From: an uncultured Clostridia bacterium
GTDB taxonomy: Bacteria > Bacillota > Clostridia > TANB77 > CAG-508
Assembly: GCA_947623595.1 (NCBI GenBank)
Contig: CANQHC010000010.1
Location: forward strand, 1-60,256
Direction: 5' to 3'
DNA length: 60,256 bases
Shown here: in pieces, positions 9,748 through 19,060 of the stretch
How the letters are laid out: every line of letters begins with the position of its first letter
Position numbering within the stretch: position 1 is the stretch's first letter
Program-made: the position numbers and the translations under genes
Notes under the pieces: model-generated
What the model saw: only the letters and a program-made list of their open reading frames with translations
What the model was told of the DNA's origin: nothing
Databases searched by the model: none

Positions 9748-12405
9748 CTACTTTAAAATTTTTTCCAGCTCCTCTATTAGTTTTTGAACGTCAATTGGTT
9801 TTGCTAAATGACCATTCATTCCTGCTTCTTTAGCTGCCTTTTTATCTTCTTCAAAAGCATTTGCTGTCATTGCCAAAATAGGAATATTAGCAATTTGCTT
9901 ATTTTTAAATTTACGAATTATTTTTGTTGCTTCATAACCATTCATAATTGGCATTTGAATATCCATTAATACAAGATCAAAATATCCTGGTTTTGACTTT
10001 TCTAGAATATCACAAGCTTCTTTTCCATTTTCAGCATTTTCAACTATAAAGCCAAAGTCTTGTAAATATTCTGTGGCTATTTCTCTGTTCATCATATTAT
10101 CTTCAACAAGAAGAATTCTCTTTCCTGAGAAATCAATTTTTTCTTCTTTATTTTCTTCCTCTTTCTTTATACCAGTAACTTTTAATAATATTCTTCTTAA
10201 ATCAGATGGAAATATTGGCTTACTAATGAAATCTGTAACCCCTGCTTCTCTAGCTTCATTTTCAATTTCTCCCCAGTCATATGCTGAAAGCATAATAATA
10301 GGAGCTTGATTTCCTACAATTTTGCGAATACGTCTTGCTGTTTCAATACCATTTATATCTTGCATTAACCAGTCTATCATATAGATTTGATATTGTTCTT
10401 TCATTTGTTGTGCTTCTTTTGTTCTGACAATTGCTTCTTTTCCATACATTGTCCATTCAGATTTTAGACCAAGTTGCCTTAACATATGAGCAATGCTCTG
10501 GCAAGAATTTAGGTCATCATCAACAACTAATGCATGAACTCCATTTAGCTCAGGTATCGTTTCTATTTCTTTATGAGCCTGTTGTAATTTTAATTCTAAT
10601 GTAACAATAAACTCTGTTCCCTTTCCTACTTCACTCTCTACTCTGATATCTCCTCCCATCATATCTACAATATTTTTAGTAATTGCCATTCCAAGTCCGG
10701 TTCCTTGAATACCACTTACTGTTGAATTACGTTCTCTTGCAAATGGCTCAAAAATTTCTTTCAAAAATTCCTTACTAATTCCAATTCCATTATCTTTTAC
10801 TCTAAATTCATAAATTCCATACCCTTTTTTTTGCATTGGCTTTTGTATAATACGAACAGAAATAGTTCCTCCTGGCTCTGTAAACTTAATTGAATTTGAT
10901 AATAAATTAATTAATATTTGGTTTACTCTTAACTTATCACAATAAATATTTTCATCAGTTACATCTACTGTATCTATAACGAATTCCATTTGCTTTGCAC
11001 TTACATCTGCTTGTACAATATTTCTAATGCCATGAAGTATGTCTGCAAGGTTTTCTTCTTTTTCTTCTATTTTTACTTTTCCAGACTCTATTCTGCTCAT
11101 ATCTAGTACATCATTTATTAAAGAAAGTAAGTGATTTGAAGATTGCGTGATTTTATCCAAATAATCTACTACACGTTCCTTATTAGCTATATGAGTTTTA
11201 GCAAGTGATGTAAAACCAATTATAGCATTCATAGGAGTACGAATATCATGGGACATATTATTTAAAAATGTAGTTTTAGCTTTACTTGCTTGTTCAGCTA
11301 ATGCAAGTGCTTCTTCTAATTCATCTCTATGCTTTATTTCAAAATTCATAGCACTTCGTTGTGAACGATTTCTAAACACCATAATAATAACAATGATTAT
11401 GGTTATTAATACTACCGCAAGCAATATTGTTAACATATTTAACATGTCACTACTTTGCTCTTTATATATAGATAGAGGTACTGACATAATACAATACCAG
11501 TCAACATCTTTCATTGGAGTACACACCATGATACGCTCTTGTCCATCCAATACATATTCTAAAGAAAAACTTTCTTTTGCATTTATTTTCTTTCGTACTT
11601 CTTCTATTGTTAAGCCTCCTCCAAGTTTTTCTTTTCCTATTACTGTATAAAAGTCATCCCTTTCAAACAAACTATTATTATTATACACTGATACTAAATA
11701 AAAACCATCTTTATCAATAACACTACTATAACCTTCTCCACCATAGCTTTCAATTTTTAATTCGTCCTTTAAATTTCCAATTTCATAGTACCCAACTGCA
11801 TAAATAAAATGATTACCTTCAATTGTAAAAGGTTCGATTTTTGCTCCTAATAATAGCATTTCCTTTCTTGTGTCTGTTGCTGAATTTTTACTATCATCCA
11901 TTCTTTCTGCAAATCTATCTCTTGATGAATTTTTACATACTTCAAGTAATTGTTGATTATCTTTTATGGCATAAGTACTACTAAATGCTTTTCCAGTATC
12001 TGTTAATAAAATAATTTCTACACTTTTTACAGTTTCTGTTTTTATATTCAATTGTTTTAACATCTGGGCAGTATTTTCAAACTTATCCTGCCTTAATTCT
12101 TTTGCAATACCTTCTATTTCCGACCATCTATGGTCTAGCCCAGAAACAATTGACTTTTCATCATGTTTTGATATTTCTCTCATACTATGAATAGAACTTT
12201 GAACAATCTTATCTGTAAGAAGTGCTGAAAATATTTGGTATGCCAAATAAATAGCTATTACTGTAATAATTGTTACAATAAATATAATAAAATTACTTCT
12301 TTTAATTTCTTTTGCTCTTTCTTTAATATTTCTATCCATTTTATTTTTTACTTTTTCTTTATTATTTACATTCAAATCTAAATCCTCCTCTTTAGATTTT
12401 TTCAT
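9748..12405 (-). CDS. hybrid sensor histidine kinase with two receiver domains
   Basis: 885 aa. Order: transmembrane helix (about 37-60); extracytoplasmic sensor region with Cache-like features (about 65-335); second transmembrane helix (about 338-362); coiled HisKA with NNMSHDIRTPMNAIIGF; HATPase with N box (LINLLSNSIKFTEPGG), G1 (VKDNGIGIS) and G2 (GTGLGMAI); receiver 1 (Asp in MIDWLMQDINGIE); receiver 2 (Asp in LVLMDIQMPIMNGYEA). No separate response regulator or output domain is nearby, so phosphotransfer probably ends in the receivers or goes to a distant partner. The ATG has no visible ribosome-binding site. An in-frame TTG at 12375, eight bases after GAGGAGG, is a credible alternative start. 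Confidence 0.92.
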   Translation of the reverse strand: MKKSKEEDLDLNVNNKEKVKNKMDRNIKERAKEIKRSNFIIFIVTIITVIAIYLAYQIFSALLTDKIVQSSIHSMREISKHDEKSIVSGLDHRWSEIEGIAKELRQDKFENTAQMLKQLNIKTETVKSVEIILLTDTGKAFSSTYAIKDNQQLLEVCKNSSRDRFAERMDDSKNSATDTRKEMLLLGAKIEPFTIEGNHFIYAVGYYEIGNLKDELKIESYGGEGYSSVIDKDGFYLVSVYNNNSLFERDDFYTVIGKEKLGGGLTIEEVRKKINAKESFSLEYVLDGQERIMVCTPMKDVDWYCIMSVPLSIYKEQSSDMLNMLTILLAVVLITIIIVIIMVFRNRSQRSAMNFEIKHRDELEEALALAEQASKAKTTFLNNMSHDIRTPMNAIIGFTSLAKTHIANKERVVDYLDKITQSSNHLLSLINDVLDMSRIESGKVKIEEKEENLADILHGIRNIVQADVSAKQMEFVIDTVDVTDENIYCDKLRVNQILINLLSNSIKFTEPGGTISVRIIQKPMQKKGYGIYEFRVKDNGIGISKEFLKEIFEPFARERNSTVSGIQGTGLGMAITKNIVDMMGGDIRVESEVGKGTEFIVTLELKLQQAHKEIETIPELNGVHALVVDDDLNSCQSIAHMLRQLGLKSEWTMYGKEAIVRTKEAQQMKEQYQIYMIDWLMQDINGIETARRIRKIVGNQAPIIMLSAYDWGEIENEAREAGVTDFISKPIFPSDLRRILLKVTGIKKEEENKEEKIDFSGKRILLVEDNMMNREIATEYLQDFGFIVENAENGKEACDILEKSKPGYFDLVLMDIQMPIMNGYEATKIIRKFKNKQIANIPILAMTANAFEEDKKAAKEAGMNGHLAKPIDVQKLIEELEKILK

Positions 12406-12465
12406 TTATAAAAAACTAATATTAACTTATAATAATTGTAAAAAAAAGTCAATAAAATTTACCTA

Positions 12466-13603
12466 CTATTTGTTAAAAATGAAATTATATGTTTTTTGTG
12501 TAGCTTTTCCATCACATGCTGACATAAATTTTTTACGGAATGTATTTCTTTTATCTCTATTCATATTAGGTTGCTTTATACATTTTATAAGCTCATCTAA
12601 ATTAGTTGCAATATCCCCAAAAACATATTCATCAAACTCATAGTATAGTCCACGTTCTTCTTTATATTTTTCTAAATCATACGTATAATATATAATTGGC
12701 TTATTTAATAGTACATAATCAAAGATAACTGAAGAGTAATCTGTTATTAATATATCAGCTATAATTAATAAATCATTTATATCACGTTCTTTTGAAAAGT
12801 CATAAATAAATCCTTCATAACCAGAAACATCAAATTCTAAATCTCCACGATCTATTTTATTATAAATAGCCGGATGCCATTTAATTATAAATGCATAGTC
12901 ATTACCTAATTTTTCTTTTAATTTTTTTAAGTCTAATTCATCGAAATCATAATATGCCTTTGGTAATGAAGTTCCACGATATGTTGGTGCAAAAATAACT
13001 ATCTTTTTATTCTTGAGATTAGGATATTTTTGAAAAAAACTTTTTCCTTACATTTTCTTTATATGTTTTATCTAATAAACAATCTGTTCTAGGGAAACCT
13101 GTTGCTTTAATATCTTTTATATTCATGCCGAATCCTTCTGCAAAACACCAACGAATATCTTCTGCTGTAACAATTGCTTTGGTATAATTTCTATGCATTA
13201 AATATTTACTTGTTTTTTTAGAACGATCCAATCTACTATATCCAAAAGTTTTAAAAGCTCCTGGACCGTGCCATAGCTGAATTATTTCTTGCTTTTTTCT
13301 TCTTTTCATCATGCTTATAGATTTAGACCAATCATCTAAAAGAATATATTTAGAAGTGGTTATATGATAAATTAGTTGTAATTTTTCTTTTAATTTTCTT
13401 CTACAATATCTATTTGGTTTTAATAATAAAATCTTTTCATACTTTTTATTTGATACATTATCATAAATACATTTTAAGTTTGCTCCTAGCTCAGCCCTTT
13501 GATCAGACAAAAATAAAACTTTATTGTTTTTTATTGGAAAAATCATAAACATATAGTTAAACATTTTAAATGATACCAATCTTATTACTTTTTTTATTTT
13601 CAT
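12466..13603 (-). pseudogene. frameshifted CDP-glycerol glycerophosphotransferase (TagB/TagF family)
   Basis: Two reading frames together give a complete 378-aa protein. The first frame (13603 down to about 13030) has LSDQRAELGANLK and QLWHGPGAFKTFGYSR. The second continues with FAPTYRG and DILITDYSSVIFDY, the nucleotide-binding signature of teichoic acid polymerases and primases. The break is in a run of seven T (minus-strand GTTTTTTTC, near 13035-13041); six would restore the frame. The family transfers glycerol-phosphate from CDP-glycerol to wall or capsule polymers at the inner membrane face. GGAG precedes the ATG. It may be a true mutation, a slippery contingency tract or a sequencing error; sequence alone cannot tell. 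Confidence 0.85.
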
Positions 13604-13763
13604 AATTTACTCCATCTTTTACTACAAATATTTAATATTTTTTTTATTATATCATATCTTATTTTTTTTCAAAGTAAATAATTGATTTTTATTTTATAAA
13701 ATTTATGAATTGAAAATTGTAAAAAAATTATGGACTAATTATTTTATAAGAGCAAATAAAATA

Positions 13764-13797
13764 CCTCAACAATTAGATTTTTTTCTAATTGTTGAGG
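13764..13797 (-). terminator. terminator of the nine-FN3 gene
   Basis: A 14-bp perfect stem (CCTCAACAATTAGA with its complement) has a six-base loop and a TATTTTATTT tail on the minus strand, 22 bases past the stop. Confidence 0.85.
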
Positions 13798-13818
13798 CTA
13801 TTCTATCTAGTTAACTTT

Positions 13819-16689
13819 CTATTTTTTATATGTAAAGCTATATACATTTGACCAAGCTCCTTGAGTACCATTAGACATATATGCTCTAACCTTTACCTGA
13901 TAATTTTTTGTTCCCCAATTATTTACATATACTTTTTGTTTTGTAGAAGTTGTTTTATATGTTTTTCCTCCTACTGATACTTCATATCCTGATACTCCAC
14001 TTACTTTATTCCAAGTAATCATTACATATGCTCCACCTTGTTTATCTGAACCAGTTGTATGTTTTACACCAGTTACTTGTGGTATTGCTGTTGTAGCACT
14101 CTTTATATCTGAATATAATCCTATTATTGTTTTTCCTTTACTATTTACTGTATATGCTGCCACTTGTATTCTACAAGTTGTTCCATATTCTGATAGAGTT
14201 ATTGCTTTAGCATTGGCTGCACTATCAATAGTATAGTTTTTATTACCTACTACATATATAATTTTATATCCTTTTGCTCCATTTACTCTATTCCAACTAA
14301 CATTTATTATTTTTCCATTAACCTTTGTTGTAACTCCAGTTACTTTCTGTGGTACTCCACTAAATGTATTTACTGCTGAATATTCACCATATACTTGCTT
14401 TCCTTGACTATCATTTTTATATGCTCTTACTCTTACTTTATAGTCTCCATTTAGTTTTGTAACATTAGCTATTGTTGTAGTTGTTTTCTGTGTTATTTGG
14501 TAATTTTCCTTTTCTTTTCCTCCAGGTTCTGTAAAAGCAATCGTGTAGCCTGATGCTCCACTTACTGGAGTCCACTCTAATACTACTGATGTTTTAACTA
14601 TCAATGATGATACATAAGTTACTTTTCCAGGCTTTGTAACAGTTGTACTAGGTTTTGTACTTGTACTAGGTTTTGTAGACGTACTAGGTTTTGTAGATGT
14701 ACTAGGTTTTGTACTTGTGCTAGGGCTAGTATTATTTGTACTAGGTTTTGTATTATTATTATTTGTATTATTATTTTGGCTTGTACTTGCACTTGAATTT
14801 TTATTTTCTGGTCTAAATTTAACTTCTGATGAGTAATCTCCATATATTTTATTTCCATTTGAATCTAATGTATAAGCTCTTACTTTTAATCTATGATCAT
14901 ATTGTGTATCTGTAAATCCACTAATATTTCTACTTGTCTGAGTAGTTGTATAATATAATTCTGGCATTCCTGGAATATTTAAGCATAATTCATATCCATC
15001 TGCTCCACTTACTTTATTCCAACTAAATGATGCAACATCTTTATTTACAGTTACTTTTAATCCTGTTACTTTTGCTGGCTTTGTTGCTACTTTTTGAGGT
15101 CTAAACTTCACTTCTGATGAGTAATCTCCATATATTTTATTTCCATTTTTATCTAAATTATAAGCTCTTACTTTTAATCTATGGTCATACTGTGTATCTG
15201 TAAATCCACTAATATTTCTACTTGTTTGAGTAGTGGTATAATACAATTCTGGCATTCCTGGAATATTTAAACATAATTCATATCCAGCTACTCCACTTAT
15301 TTTATTCCAACTAAATGATGCAACATCTTTATTTACAGTTACTTTTAATCCAGTTACTTTTGCTGGTTTGCTTACTGTTGTTTGAGGTCTAAACTTCACT
15401 TCTGATGAGTAATCTCCATATATTTTATTTCCATTTTTATCTAAATTATAAGCTCTTACTTTTAATCTATGGTCATATTGTGTATCTGTAAATCCACTAA
15501 TATTTCTACTTGTTTGAGTAGTTGTATAATACAATTCTGACATTCCTGGAATATTTAAACATAATTCGTATCCAGCTACTCCACTTATTTTATTCCAACT
15601 AAATGATGCAACATCTTTATTTACACTTACACTTAATCCCGTTACTTTTGCTGGTTTGCTTACTGTTGTTTGAGGTCTAAATTTAACTTCTGATGAGTAA
15701 TCTCCATATACTTTATTTCCATTTTTATCTAATGTATAAGCTCTTACTTTTAATCTATGATCATATTGTGTATCTGTAAATCCACTAATACTTCTTTTAT
15801 TTTGAGTTACTGAATAATATAGTTCTGGCATTCCTGGAATGTTTAAACATAATTCATATCCAGCCACTCCACTTATTTTATTCCATGTAAATGTCGCAAC
15901 ATCCCCGTTCACACTTACACTTAATCCAGTTACTCTTGCTGGTTTAGTTACTGTTTGATTTTCAACAAATCCTACTGACTCATCCATAGTAAGTGAATCT
16001 GGTTCTATATAAATTTTAGTTTCTTCTGAAAATTCTGTTGAATATATTTTTTGACTATCTTCTACTTTATATGCCCTTATTTTAATTTTATACATAACTC
16101 CTGGTAGAAATCCTAAAATATTTACTTTGTTGTCACTACAAGCTCCTAAACGTGTATATCCACTATCATTAATATCAGTATAAATTTCATATCCATCTGC
16201 TCCATAAACGTTATCCCAAGTGAAAGATGCTTTGCCATCGTTTGGAAGCATTGTAAATTTTACATTTTTTACTTTATCAAGAGTATTTACGTTATCTAAC
16301 ACTAGATTAGATGATAGATTTATTTCTAATTCATTTGAAAATCCTGTCTGATATACTCTTGCATTATTCATGTACGTATATGCTCTAACTTTTATTCCAT
16401 ATCTTCTTCCTGGTATAAATCCTCTAATACGAACTGAATTTGTACTTATATCTCCAATGTATTGATAATATCCCATATCAACATTAGCATAAATTTCATA
16501 TCCTAATACACCTGATACAGCTTTCCATCGTATCAAAACTTCATTTTCGCTAACCTTATCATAATTTAATCCTTCTACAATTGGTGATTCACCCTCACTT
16601 GTTGCTGCGTATGTTACAGTTCCTAATGTCATTAACATTAATATTACAACCCATAAAACTCTCATTAAGTCATTTTTTCTAATTTTCAT
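13819..16689 (-). CDS. secreted multi-domain fibronectin type III protein (9 FN3)
   Basis: 956 aa. A signal peptide (hydrophobic about 10-28, cleavage near YAATS) is followed by nine FN3-like modules of about 90-96 residues. Each carries W-x-x-V/I-SG-x-x-GYE/K and a K/R-VRAY strand. Modules 3-6 are near-identical. Between modules 6 and 7 lies a flexible linker rich in Asn, then PSTSTK repeats (about 632-690). There is no LPXTG, SLH or choline-binding motif and no enzyme domain, so how it stays at the surface is unclear. A structural or adhesive role at the cell surface or in spores is inferred. RBS GGAGG precedes the ATG. Monocistronic, divergent from the DRRQ-repeat gene. Confidence 0.85.
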   Translation of the reverse strand: MKIRKNDLMRVLWVVILMLMTLGTVTYAATSEGESPIVEGLNYDKVSENEVLIRWKAVSGVLGYEIYANVDMGYYQYIGDISTNSVRIRGFIPGRRYGIKVRAYTYMNNARVYQTGFSNELEINLSSNLVLDNVNTLDKVKNVKFTMLPNDGKASFTWDNVYGADGYEIYTDINDSGYTRLGACSDNKVNILGFLPGVMYKIKIRAYKVEDSQKIYSTEFSEETKIYIEPDSLTMDESVGFVENQTVTKPARVTGLSVSVNGDVATFTWNKISGVAGYELCLNIPGMPELYYSVTQNKRSISGFTDTQYDHRLKVRAYTLDKNGNKVYGDYSSEVKFRPQTTVSKPAKVTGLSVSVNKDVASFSWNKISGVAGYELCLNIPGMSELYYTTTQTSRNISGFTDTQYDHRLKVRAYNLDKNGNKIYGDYSSEVKFRPQTTVSKPAKVTGLKVTVNKDVASFSWNKISGVAGYELCLNIPGMPELYYTTTQTSRNISGFTDTQYDHRLKVRAYNLDKNGNKIYGDYSSEVKFRPQKVATKPAKVTGLKVTVNKDVASFSWNKVSGADGYELCLNIPGMPELYYTTTQTSRNISGFTDTQYDHRLKVRAYTLDSNGNKIYGDYSSEVKFRPENKNSSASTSQNNNTNNNNTKPSTNNTSPSTSTKPSTSTKPSTSTKPSTSTKPSTTVTKPGKVTYVSSLIVKTSVVLEWTPVSGASGYTIAFTEPGGKEKENYQITQKTTTTIANVTKLNGDYKVRVRAYKNDSQGKQVYGEYSAVNTFSGVPQKVTGVTTKVNGKIINVSWNRVNGAKGYKIIYVVGNKNYTIDSAANAKAITLSEYGTTCRIQVAAYTVNSKGKTIIGLYSDIKSATTAIPQVTGVKHTTGSDKQGGAYVMITWNKVSGVSGYEVSVGGKTYKTTSTKQKVYVNNWGTKNYQVKVRAYMSNGTQGAWSNVYSFTYKK
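14646..14735 (-). repeat. 18-bp tandem repeat encoding PSTSTK
   Basis: About four to five copies of an 18-bp unit (ACTAGGTTTTGTACTTGT and close variants on the plus strand) encode the flexible linker of the nine-FN3 protein. Confidence 0.8.
14815..15966 (-). repeat. four tandem 288-bp repeats inside the FN3 gene
   Basis: The string CTTCTGATGAG recurs at 14823, 15111, 15399 and 15687, giving an exact period of 288 bp (96 codons, one FN3 module plus linker). The copies are highly similar at DNA level, with few silent or missense changes. The other five modules of the same gene have diverged. Confidence 0.92.
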
Positions 16690-16916
16690 AAAAACAACCT
16701 CCTTTATCTTATAGTATAAGTTATGCCATTTGGCACTTTTTTCATTTGTCTGTATAATTAATTATACAACTTTTTATGTCAATAGTCAAATTTAGCCAAC
16801 TTTTTTTACTTAAAATTCCCTTATTATAAGCATTTTGGCTATATCTCATATTCCAAAAAATAGTATAAATATACATTGACTCACTTTTCATAAAATAATT
16901 TTTTAATTATATTTTA

Positions 16917-16945
16917 TTGACTATTTTTTTTCATAATGTTATTAT
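16917..16945 (+). promoter_or_regulatory. predicted sigma-A promoter for the DRRQ-repeat gene
   Basis: -35 TTGACT at 16917-16922, a 17-base spacer, and -10 TATTAT at 16940-16945. It lies 31 bases before the start codon, followed by AAAGGAG. Confidence 0.6.
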
Positions 16946-16976
16946 ATTTTTAATATTATACAAAGGAGATGAAGAT

Positions 16977-17351
16977 ATGGCACCAGATAGAAGGCAAGCA
17001 GATAGGCGTCAGGGTGATAGACGTCAAGGTGACAGGCGTCAAGGTGATCGTAGAGAAGGATATACTCAAGAAAAGAAAAGTTTACCACTTTCTTCTATTA
17101 TAATTATTGTTAGTATTATTGTTATTTGTATAGTAGTTATTACAATCATTATACTTAACTCAAAATCAAATGATAATACTCCAACATTAGATCTTTCTTT
17201 ACCAGAACTTAATACAGATACTACAGAGAGTATTCCTAGCAATGAACTTTATTTACCTGATGATGTTACTTCAATTAATGAATTTAATCAAAATACAGAA
17301 CCAACTTCACTTAATGAAATAATTTCTACTCAAAATTCATTAGAACAATAA
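16977..17351 (+). CDS. single-pass membrane protein with DRRQ repeats
   Basis: 124 aa, unknown family. The N-terminus carries five head-to-tail copies of a five-residue unit (DRRQA/DRRQG/DRREG, about residues 4-28), giving a dense positive charge. Then come one transmembrane helix (about 40-62) and an acidic, Thr/Ser/Asn-rich tail (about 63-124). By the positive-inside rule the Arg repeats should face the cytoplasm, where they might contact nucleic acid or phospholipid; that is inference. The ATG at 16977 has AAAGGAG at 8 bases. A longer upstream reading frame has no such site and would overlap the promoter. One of very few plus-strand genes in this half. Confidence 0.75.
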   Translation: MAPDRRQADRRQGDRRQGDRRQGDRREGYTQEKKSLPLSSIIIIVSIIVICIVVITIIILNSKSNDNTPTLDLSLPELNTDTTESIPSNELYLPDDVTSINEFNQNTEPTSLNEIISTQNSLEQ

Positions 17352-17370
17352 ATTTTAATCACTTTACTTA

Positions 17371-17400
17371 AAAAAAATGCTGATTTTTCAGCATTTTTCT
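17371..17400. terminator. bidirectional terminator between convergent genes
   Basis: A 10-bp stem (AAAATGCTGA/TCAGCATTTT) is flanked by A and T runs. It serves the DRRQ-repeat gene on the plus strand and the YgjV-like gene on the minus strand, whose last codons it overlaps. Confidence 0.8.
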
Positions 17401-17915
17401 TTTTTAGTTTTAAATCTAATTAATGATATTATTCCTGATATTATTTCTAATATATTTCCAACTATGCAAATATATGCACCTACCATATAATTATAATATA
17501 TCCAAATAAATCCTGCTATCAAAAATATAATTCTAATCCATTTTGAGTCTTTAATCCATGATGAAATAGCATAAAATAATGTAATTATAACTGGTATTAA
17601 TGATAAATATCCATTATATGTTAATATTCCCAATATAAGTATTAACACTATAAAAAATATTAACCAGATATTTGAAATATTTTCTTGATTTTTTCTTTTC
17701 TTAAAAAATATGTATGACCTAATGAATGATACAACATTCATAGCTGAGGCAGAAAAAACTCCTAGCAAAACATATTGAAAAGTATATATTAAATTGGCAA
17801 TAGCTTGTAGAAATAAAATTTTGTATTGTTCTTTCTTTTGAATACTAATTACCCAAAATAAAATCGCAAAGCCACCAATTATTTGTGCCAAAATGTATTT
17901 ATTCACTAAAATCAC
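17388..17915 (-). CDS. YgjV-family inner membrane protein
   Basis: 175 aa with about six hydrophobic helices. The N-terminal pattern ILAQIIGGFAILFWVISIQ and LQAIANLIYTFQYVLLGVFSA matches the YgjV (Imp-YgjV) family, whose function is unknown. The C-terminus is lysine-rich and cytoplasmic. It lies 35 bases downstream of another small membrane protein on the same strand and the two are probably co-transcribed. Confidence 0.7.
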   Translation of the reverse strand: MILVNKYILAQIIGGFAILFWVISIQKKEQYKILFLQAIANLIYTFQYVLLGVFSASAMNVVSFIRSYIFFKKRKNQENISNIWLIFFIVLILILGILTYNGYLSLIPVIITLFYAISSWIKDSKWIRIIFLIAGFIWIYYNYMVGAYICIVGNILEIISGIISLIRFKTKKEKC

Positions 17916-17950
17916 TACTTTCGGGTATGAATATAAATGCTAAATCTATA

Positions 17951-18424
17951 TTATAAAGTCCTGTATTGGTTTTTATCAGCTCTTTCATCCATTTGTCTGT
18001 CATATTGTTTATTTTTATAAAACCAGTCTGTTTGTTTATCAACTGGATGTGCTTTTCTACTTTTATCTAATAAAACATCAAAAAATGCCATAACAGGAAT
18101 AGCTACACCTACTAAAGCTACCAATAAAGATATATAGCTGTTTAAAGTTCCTGTACCTTCTGATAAGGACATAATTCCTTGATATAAATATGTACCATAG
18201 TATAGTCCATGTGCAACTAAATAAATAGTTGTTGGAATTAACTTTCTTTTTGCAATAAAACAAATACAAATAAATGTAACAAATAATAATACTATTTCTA
18301 TTGTAAGATCCATTGGTTCTGCAACAAATTCCATTCCTATAGAATATAATACTGCAGTTACAACTCTAAATCCCCAAAACATAAATGCAAACATAGCAAT
18401 TAGCCAACTAGATAAATTTTTCAT
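17951..18424 (-). CDS. uncharacterised four-helix membrane protein
   Basis: 157 aa. I do not recognise the family. Four predicted membrane helices occupy about residues 5-120: WLIAMFAFMFWGFRVV, IEIVLLFVTFICICF, IPTTIYLVAHGLYYG, ISLLVALVGVAIPVMAFF. The soluble C-terminal tail ends in DWFYKNKQYDRQMDERADKN, a charged segment that looks conserved enough to be functional. A good GGAGAG ribosome-binding site precedes the ATG. It is the first gene of a two-gene unit with the YgjV-like gene. Confidence 0.65.
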   Translation of the reverse strand: MKNLSSWLIAMFAFMFWGFRVVTAVLYSIGMEFVAEPMDLTIEIVLLFVTFICICFIAKRKLIPTTIYLVAHGLYYGTYLYQGIMSLSEGTGTLNSYISLLVALVGVAIPVMAFFDVLLDKSRKAHPVDKQTDWFYKNKQYDRQMDERADKNQYRTL

Positions 18425-18541
18425 TTGTTTTCTCTCCTTTTATTATAATTTTAAATATATTTTTCACTTTATAAATAGAGTATAACATATTTCGTGAAAA
18501 AATACTATATTTTTTGCATTTTAAATATTTTTCAAAAAAAT

Positions 18542-18565
18542 AAACCCCCTTTTTTAAGGGGTTTT
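18542..18565 (-). terminator. terminator of the ireB-ruvX-DUF1292 operon
   Basis: AAACCCC/GGGGTTT stem with a T-rich tail (ATTTTTTTG on the minus strand), 22 bases past the DUF1292 stop. Confidence 0.85.
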
Positions 18566-18587
18566 ATTTATATAAATGCTTTATATA

Positions 18588-18911
18588 TTAATCCACAAAA
18601 TTAAACTCATCTTCAAATTTTTGTTTGAAAATTTCAAATACTTTATTAAGAACTTCTTCATCATCTACACTAACATAAGATTCTTCATCTTGAGATTCTG
18701 TATCTTCTATTTTTAAAATTACAACCTCTCCTGGTTCTTCCGTATCTTCTTCAACAGGTAATAGTACTACATACTCTTCCCCTTCATATTCTATTAAATC
18801 TAAAAATTCAAATTCTACTTCATTTCCGTTTTCATCATTAAGAACTAATATGTTGTCTAGTTCCTCTCCTTCATTTGCATTTTCTGGATTATTGTTTACA
18901 TCATCACTCAT
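18588..18911 (-). CDS. DUF1292 protein (YrzB-like)
   Basis: 107 aa, very acidic, with the DUF1292 core EFEFLDLIEYEGEEYVVLLP and a later VVILKIED. The function is unknown. In Bacillus-type genomes it is the third gene of the yrzL-yrrK-yrzB operon. The same order is kept here (ireB, ruvX, this gene) although the gap to ruvX is 149 bases. It has an N-terminal Asn/Glu-rich extension of about 20 residues. A GAAAGGAG site precedes the ATG. Confidence 0.9.
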   Translation of the reverse strand: MSDDVNNNPENANEGEELDNILVLNDENGNEVEFEFLDLIEYEGEEYVVLLPVEEDTEEPGEVVILKIEDTESQDEESYVSVDDEEVLNKVFEIFKQKFEDEFNFVD

Positions 18912-19060
18912 TTTATTTTCTCCTTTCGTTTATTTATATATAAATCATTATATTTCTACAATGTTAATATCTATTGTTTAGTATTTACATTTTCCATTAA
19001 TATATACAATTGATTTTTTTATCAAACACTTTTACCAAACTATTATCTATTAAAGTTTAT

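Noticed and set aside
14619..14858. Gln/Ile-rich 79-codon ORF inside the FN3 gene
   Set aside because: It is an out-of-frame shadow of the Ser/Thr/Asn-rich linker and follows its DNA repeats.
16995..17060. Short direct repeats that might suggest a CRISPR array
   Set aside because: They are contiguous 15-bp coding units for DRRQG with no spacers. No cas genes or spaced repeats occur anywhere in the window.
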